From contig OW121741.1 in the NCBI GenBank assembly GCA_933228675.1, forward strand, positions 81,199,919 through 81,263,918: a DNA stretch of 64,000 bases, in the 5' to 3' direction. Numbering within the stretch: position 1 is the first letter of the stretch; the number at the start of each line of letters is the position of its first letter. The position numbers were made by a program, and so were the translations under genes. The notes below the pieces were generated by a model. That model ran no database searches. It was not told the DNA's origin and saw only the letters and a program-made list of their open reading frames with translations. Positions 59,155 to 64,000 of the stretch are shown here, piece by piece. The DNA comes from Stomorhina lunata. Taxonomy: Eukaryota; Arthropoda; Insecta; Diptera; Rhiniidae.

Positions 59155-59689
59155 TTATGTACGTAAAAATAAACTAAAAATTCCCATTATCATCAGATTT
59201 ACGAGCGTTTTAGTGTTTTTTGTCTCATTTAGTGCGTTTTAGTTTACATAGGCAATATTTGCTTTAAAGTTCATGGAAAAATATTGATATTTGTGACCAA
59301 TATATCAATTCCGGGAAGTGGGACATATGGGGGGTACCAAAAATAATGGACCGATTTTGACGAATTTCAATAGCCATGATCCCATCTTTAGAATTGCGAC
59401 CTGTAGTTTGATTACAAGGTTTACATGGGGTTATAGCCAGCCAGACAGCCAGACGGACGGACAGACGGACATCGCAAAATCGACTCAGAAAGTGATTCTA
59501 AACCTATTGGTATACTAAAAGTTGGGCCTAAGACAAATATTTCTATGCGTTACATACATCAGCACAAACTTATAATACCCTTTCCACCTATGGCGGTGAA
59601 GGGTATAATTAGTAGAGCTCTTAGTTCGATCAATTAAAAGACATGTGCTTAATAGACATGCACCAAATTGTACTTGATATTGTGAACAA

Positions 59690-60340
59690 AAATAAGTGAA
59701 AAATGGGGTCCAAGGCAGGTACCTCAAAAAGTCAGTGGATCTTAAATAAAATTAGTTTAGACGTGTGCCGATCTTCTTTAAATTCTGCTAAAAATTGCGG
59801 CTTATGCATTGAAAATAAAATTAGTGAAAAATGGGGGTCCAAGGCAGATACCCAAGGATTCAACTGATGTTAACCAAAATTAGTAGACCTCTTTTTAGGA
59901 TCAACTTATAGACGTGTGCCGAATTGAGAATTGCGTATTGTACATAAAGATGATAAAATGGGGGTCCAAAACAGGTACCCAAATTTCAACCAAAATTAAT
60001 ACAGCTGTTTTTTTAAGTAATAATAGACGTCCAATTTCATCAACTTTTGTTTAGAATTGCGACTTGTACATAGAAAAATAGGTGAGAAATGGGGGTCCAA
60101 GGCAGGTACCCTAAGGAGTCGACGAATTTTAATTAGAGTTAGTGGACCTCTTATTTTAATTAATAATCAAATTTTGTTAAGAACTGTGACTTGGACATTG
60201 AGAAGAAAAATAGGTGAAAAAGTGGGATTACAAGTGAGGGTACCCCATAGAGTCTACGGATTTCAAAATTTTTTTAATTCTTCTTATCTATATAAAAATG
60301 AACAAGTATACAAAAATTCATCGTTGTAGGGCACTCCTTA
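59690..60340 (+). repeat. ~130-bp tandem repeat, about five units
   Basis: AAATGGGGGTCCAAGGCAGG recurs at about 59699, 59829, 59957, 60086 and 60218 (the last diverged), about 130 bp apart. Each is followed by GTACC(C), a GTCGAC/GTCAGTGG-like part, ATTAGT.GACCTC and TTGCGACTTGTACAT. The 90-codon frame at 60057-60329 is array sequence. A reversed remnant is at 41325-41700. Confidence 0.85.
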
Positions 60341-60437
60341 TTTTTTTTTTTTTTTGCACTTCGAAAGTGGTAATAAAACTGTCCATATTTGACCATACCT
60401 AACATACAAGACACATTCTCAATAGACGTTTATGTAC

Positions 60438-61904
60438 ACAGTACCTGGTAGACCGAGCCTTGCTCGGAGCTTTATGATAAGCATTTTGATGAAAATTTTA
60501 AAGTTTTTATATATTTTATATTATAAAGTGCTAAAATAAATTTAGTGGAAAGACATTGTAGAAATATTCAGTTAATTTTGAATTATTTGATTTATTTTGT
60601 CCGACCAACACATAGTTTGCATAGTTTACAGTTTAACTCATTTTGAATAATTTTGGAAATTATTCATATCAACAGAAACCTCTGTCGACTCATGCGCAAC
60701 AACTTTGCTAAAGATTATAGTCTGATCAAATGCACAGTTTACGATTTAATTCATTTTGAGTAGTTTTCTGTGGCGCCACCTGTCGGACTTTGCTTATTCC
60801 AATTCATAAAACTTCTTCGGCTTATCCGTAATAACTTTGCTGAAGATTATAGCATGATTAAATGTACAGCATACGATTAAATTGACTTTGAGTAAATTTC
60901 AGTAGCGCCACCTGTCGAAATTTCTTCATACCAACTAAGAAACCTTCGTCGGCTCATATGCAACAACTTTGCTAAAGATTGTACCATGATTAAATGTACA
61001 GATTACGATTAAATTGACTTTGAGTAAGTTTCTGTAGCGCCACCTGTCGGAAATTATTCATACCAACTAAAAAGCCTTCTTCGGCTCATGCGCTACAACT
61101 TTGCTAAAGATCATAGCATGATCAAATGTACAGTTTACGATTTAATTAATTTTTAGTAATTTTCAGTGGCGCCATCTGTCGGAAATTAGTCTTATCAACT
61201 TTAAAACCTTCGCCGGCTTATCCGCAACATCTTCGCTAAAGAGCATAACACAATCAAATTCACAGTTTACTATTCTATAAAGAACATACATACAGACAAA
61301 CATTCATTTGTTTAAAATAATACTAATTTTTCCCCCTTTTTATTCCCTAATTTCTAAAAGTTCCATATGTATATTTGGTACTTTTTTGGTGCCAATTGAA
61401 TTCGGTACATTTTTTTAAAACGCATTTAACATAATGTATAATGTTCCTATTCATATTACTTTGGAGATGTTAAGTTATCATTTTATCCCTTTTTTACCCA
61501 TTTTGGCTCCAAAATCAAAAAAGTACCAAATACGTGTTTCATGTTTTTTTTACATCTATTGATTGCAGTACCAAGTTTCTTTCTATATTCTTTAGTTTAA
61601 AATATAAGAGTGGGTTAAAAAGGTGCCAAAAAAACTATTTTCACCCTTTTTTACCCCCTATCGGACACAGTTTCAAAAAAGTACCAAACACCTGTCCGCT
61701 TATTTTCAAAGTTTTTTAAAACGTAATTTTAATTTTGTTTCTATACCTATTACTTTAGGAGACATAGCGTTTTCGATTTTTTCCCCTTTTTACCCGTTTT
61801 TACCCTCTTAGAGGTAAAAGTTCCTTCTTCTTCGACCTATACAACAAAAAAGATACCCACTGTCCAAATTTTATCAAAATCGTTAGAGCCGTTTTCGAGA
61901 TAGC

Positions 61905-61967
<63 letters not shown>

Positions 61968-61990
61968 TATTGCTCGTTTAAGATTATAAG
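60438..61990 (-). mobile_element. Helitron-like element with 132-bp repeats (copy H4)
   Basis: Reverse orientation. It begins (right to left) TTATCTTATAATCTTAAACG, then a (TA)n tract, GGCTATCTCGAAAACGGCTC, the GGTAAAAAGGGG segment, five 132-bp repeats and the CCGAGCAAGGCTCGG hairpin at about 60455. It is highly similar to H2 at 32018-33478 throughout and ends at the same base (AGTACCTGGTAGACCGAGC). Confidence 0.72.
61911..61963. repeat. (TA)n microsatellite
   Basis: About 26 uninterrupted AT repeats inside the 5' part of copy H4; copy H2 has no TA expansion at the same point. Confidence 0.97.
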
Positions 61991-62024
61991 ATAAAAGCAC
62001 AAACACGTTAATAACTCTAAAGAT

Positions 62025-62304
62025 AGATGCATTTGGTAACTTAAACTTTGCACAGATAAATATTATGGAAATATAAACTAATAATCAAAATTTGGTAACA
62101 ATCGGTCCACAATTGATCCTAGCTCCCACATCAGGCCCTTAGCCGGAAATGATATAAATCTCGAAATTTTGAAAAAATTGCACATAGTTTATGTATGTCT
62201 ATAAGACTTAAGGAAAACTTTAATTGTTGGTCTATATTTGACCTTAGTAGTGAAGGGTATTATATAGTCGGGCTTGACCGACTAAAGCTTTTCTTACTTG
62301 TTAT
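62025..62304 (+). repeat. DINE-like 3' fragment
   Basis: AACAATCGGTCCACAATTGA, GAAGGGTATTATATAGTCGG and GCTTGACCGACTAAAGC, then TTTTCTTACTTGTTAT, the usual 3' end. The 5' part is missing. Confidence 0.6.
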
Positions 62305-62310
62305 TTTTAA

Positions 62311-62500
62311 GAAGAATTTGGGGCACATTAACATTAACGGGTGTTAACGTAGTTCCCTGGTTGGTGTCAAGAGAAGGTCAGTATCCACAGTTGAGATGAA
62401 GGATAAACAAGATAAGACTGAGCTTACCCAATTCAGACCAATTAGAGCCGCTGCTTGGTATTTAACATATCCTACATTACTTACCAAAACATGGTATTTC
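62311..62500 (+). repeat. Diverged internal piece of a CCCAG element
   Basis: CACAGTTGAGATGAAGGAT, CTTACC.A.TTCAGACCAATTAGA and GGTATTTAACATATCCTACA align in order with copies A and B (for example 26597-26695), at lower identity. No TIR is present. Confidence 0.6.
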
Positions 62501-62508
62501 CCCTTATT

Positions 62509-63084
62509 ATACTCTTTACCACCACAGGTGGGAAGGGTATTGCTGATGTATGTAACGCATTGAAATATTTGTCTTAGACCCATTTTAGTATACTAATAAG
62601 CTTAGAATCACTTTCTGAGTCGTTTTATTTAAGATCAAACTTCCCGGAATTGATATTTTGGCCACAAATATTAATATTTTTTTTTTCATGAAATTTAAAA
62701 TAAATACTTCTTATGTACACCAAAGTCACAGTACCAAATTGCGTTGAAATCGGTCTACGCACTAAATGAGACAAAAATCTCTAAAACGCTCGTAAATCTG
62801 AAGATAATGGGAATTTTGAGTTTATTTTTTGCACACATAATTTCCGTAACAACTGTAATCAATTTGGCAAATTTCGAGATAACCGGTCAGCATTTGATCC
62901 TAGCTCTCATATATGTCCAAATGACGGAAACAGCTTAAATATATAAGTTTTGAGAAAATGTTTGTATGATGGCAAAATTTAGCAAATATTTGTCTTTATT
63001 CAGGAAAAAGAGCATCTTTGACCTTAGTAGTGAAGAGTATCGTATAGTCGGGCTTGACCAACTGTAGCACTATCTAACTTGTTA
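62509..63084 (+). mobile_element. DINE-like (Helitron-type) element, unit e
   Basis: It runs from TATACTCTTTACCACCACAG (5' dyad, GGTGGGAAGGGTAT), through ATCACTTTCTGAGTCG and AATCTGAAGATAATGGGAAT, to the 3' end GTATAGTCGGGCTTGACC and CACTATCTAACTTGTTAT. The GTCY tract is deleted. It separates two fragments of a CCCAG-type element. Confidence 0.7.
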
Positions 63085-63099
63085 TTCATAATTTTAGCT

Positions 63100-63230
63100 T
63101 TTACATAGTAATTGTTTTTTTTTTCAGGAGTGAGTTACTATCTCGACGTCCTAACCCACATTTTTTATCGTTCTTATGGAAGAACTCGCGGAAATAATTT
63201 ACCAAATAAGGCTACATAAAGAAGACGATA
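63100..63230 (+). repeat. Diverged internal piece of a CCCAG element
   Basis: GGAGTGAGTTACTATCTCGA, then TAACCCACATTTTTTATCG and TTCTTATGGAAGAACTCGCG correspond to AGAGAGGGTTACTAGCCC, TAACCCATTTTTATCGATC and TTATGGGACAACTCTCGG in copy B (about 45675-45745). Confidence 0.55.
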
Positions 63231-63319
63231 TGGCTTAAAGTTTTTTTGTGGTGGGACAACAAAGTTTCGGTCAATAATTAATTGATACGAAAAAAGCCTT
63301 TTGGTGATAATACAATTTT

Positions 63320-63620
63320 GATCCAAGTCATCATTACGTAGATGACTTCATAGATTCGGCTGATATAATCAAAAAAACAATCGAACTGGAGCAAGAGGCT
63401 TAACAAGGTGCTTGCTAAAGGTGGTTTCCATATGAGAAATTGGGCAAAAAAATTAACTGAAGTTTTAGCAGCACTGAAAGATCCCAAAGCCTCCGCGAAT
63501 GAAATATTTGAAAACAATAAAAATAATTTTAAAATTAATTTAAAATTCGATCGTCTTCTTTTGACCGAAAATATTATAACCACAACAAGAGAAAATCTTC
63601 CAGTACTAATGTCTATTATT
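63320..63620 (+). pseudogene. BEL/Pao-type retrotransposon reverse-transcriptase relic
   Basis: BEL/Pao elements are LTR retrotransposons whose RT ends with a YVDD box and a downstream LxxGGFxLRKWxSN block. Here HHYVDDFIDSADIIKKTIEL (YVDD at 63335-63346) is followed, after one frameshift near 63400, by VLAKGGFHMRNWAKKLTEVL (from 63408) and then DPKASANEIFENNKNN to about 63600. The combination of YVDD and KGGFxxRxW in this order is characteristic. No protease, integrase or LTR is visible, so this is a small fragment. The frame continuing to 63686 probably runs into unrelated sequence. Inactive. Confidence 0.72.
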
Positions 63621-63629
63621 GAAATATTA

Positions 63630-64000
63630 CAGTTTATACAAAAATTATGTATACAACCAATAAATATTAAACTTCGACTCTTTTAAGTGACTTTTGTGAG
63701 AATGTCCAATAGGCAATAGAAGCTATGGTCAAATATGGACCGATTTCAACAAAATTTGGTGCTGTGATTTTTGTTTATATAGGAAATATTTCTTCTAAAT
63801 TTCATAAATACCTACATAAGTTTGTGGCTGAAATCTCAATTCCAGGAAATTAATTCTGTGGAAAGTACCCGAAATAAAAGAGTAATTTTGGTCAACTTCA
63901 AAAGAAATGGTTCCACTTCTGAAAACAAATTTCATATAGGTAAAAGCAAATTTGCGACTTTAAAGTCTCCCAAAAATTTTGAACGATTTTGTTATTTTTT
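63630..64000 (-). repeat. Decayed DINE-like fragment, unit f
   Basis: TACAAAAATTATGTATACAA, AAATATGGACCGATTTCAAC, ATTTGTGGCTGAAATCTCAA and CAATTCCAGGAAATTAA follow the reverse order of the DINE-like body (compare 10460-10745). It runs off the window end. Confidence 0.6.

Larger units (their letters stand above)
56577..59607 (-). mobile_element. DINE-like element, unit d, split by TTA element copy 3
   Basis: In reverse orientation, 56577-56675 (TTTAAGCTGTTTCCGTCATT) and 59158-59607 (TAAAAATAAACTAAAAATTC, the GACGGACGGACAGACGG tract, the terminal dyad ACCCTTTCCACCTATGGCGG) are consecutive parts of the unit. The intact relative at about 10484-10500 reads AAAAATTATGTATGC, with one TTA at the junction, where this copy has TTA twice. 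Confidence 0.7.

Overview
This window looks like intergenic, repeat-dense DNA of an insect, most likely a cyclorrhaphan fly (Diptera). The assignment is inferred from three things: very high A+T with long homopolymer runs; many short interspersed elements carrying GTCC/GTCT-type microsatellites, terminal hairpins and (TA)n tracts, as known for the DINE-1/mini-me (Helitron-like) elements of Diptera; and DD41D (rosa-type) mariners. No intact host gene, rRNA or functional tRNA was found. Nearly every recognisable stretch is a transposable element, a relic of one, or a tandem repeat, so this is probably pericentromeric or otherwise gene-poor sequence.

Layout. 1-9.2 kb: two copies of a family with ~0.9-kb terminal inverted repeats (TIRs) and TTA target duplications. 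Each holds a broken fragment of a conserved invertebrate protein. Between them lie a small TIR element, a degenerate ~120-bp tandem array and a hAT element with ~540-bp TIRs and a perfect 8-bp target duplication. 9.4-16.5 kb: DINE-like units, one split by a 3974-bp foldback element with CACAGTG termini and a 5-bp CGATG duplication (Transib-like). 16.5-20 kb: a minisatellite and a Helitron-like element with internal 132-bp repeats. 21.6-22.9 kb: a dead DD41D mariner. 22.9-25.1 kb: a cluster of GTGACGGACGCTACA motifs and a DINE-like copy containing a SINE.

25.6-36.5 kb is one old satellite with a ~30-bp unit. It has been invaded by a tRNA-bearing CCCAG element, three copies of a 247-bp MITE, a hAT MITE, a nearly intact DD41D mariner and a Helitron-like element. 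One satellite segment is inverted next to a strong hairpin. 37-43 kb holds a foldback repeat, a LINE reverse-transcriptase relic, a SINE and further Helitron-like pieces. 44.9-54.8 kb holds three more CCCAG elements (one with a Tc1-type MITE inside), a deleted Tc1 DD34E transposase and a long Helitron-like body with a (GACA)n array. 56.6-64 kb holds a third TTA element inserted in a DINE-like copy, a 130-bp tandem array, a near-duplicate of the 32-33 kb Helitron-like element with a (TA)n expansion, and a BEL/Pao reverse-transcriptase relic.

The elements do not work together as a pathway. They form a layered insertion record. In two places the pre-insertion target can be read from related copies in this same window, which fixes the target-site duplications. 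The items most worth following up are the Transib-like foldback with a heptamer identical to the V(D)J recombination signal, the CCCAG family carrying tRNA-derived modules with clean 2-bp duplications, and the TTA long-TIR family carrying the conserved protein fragment.
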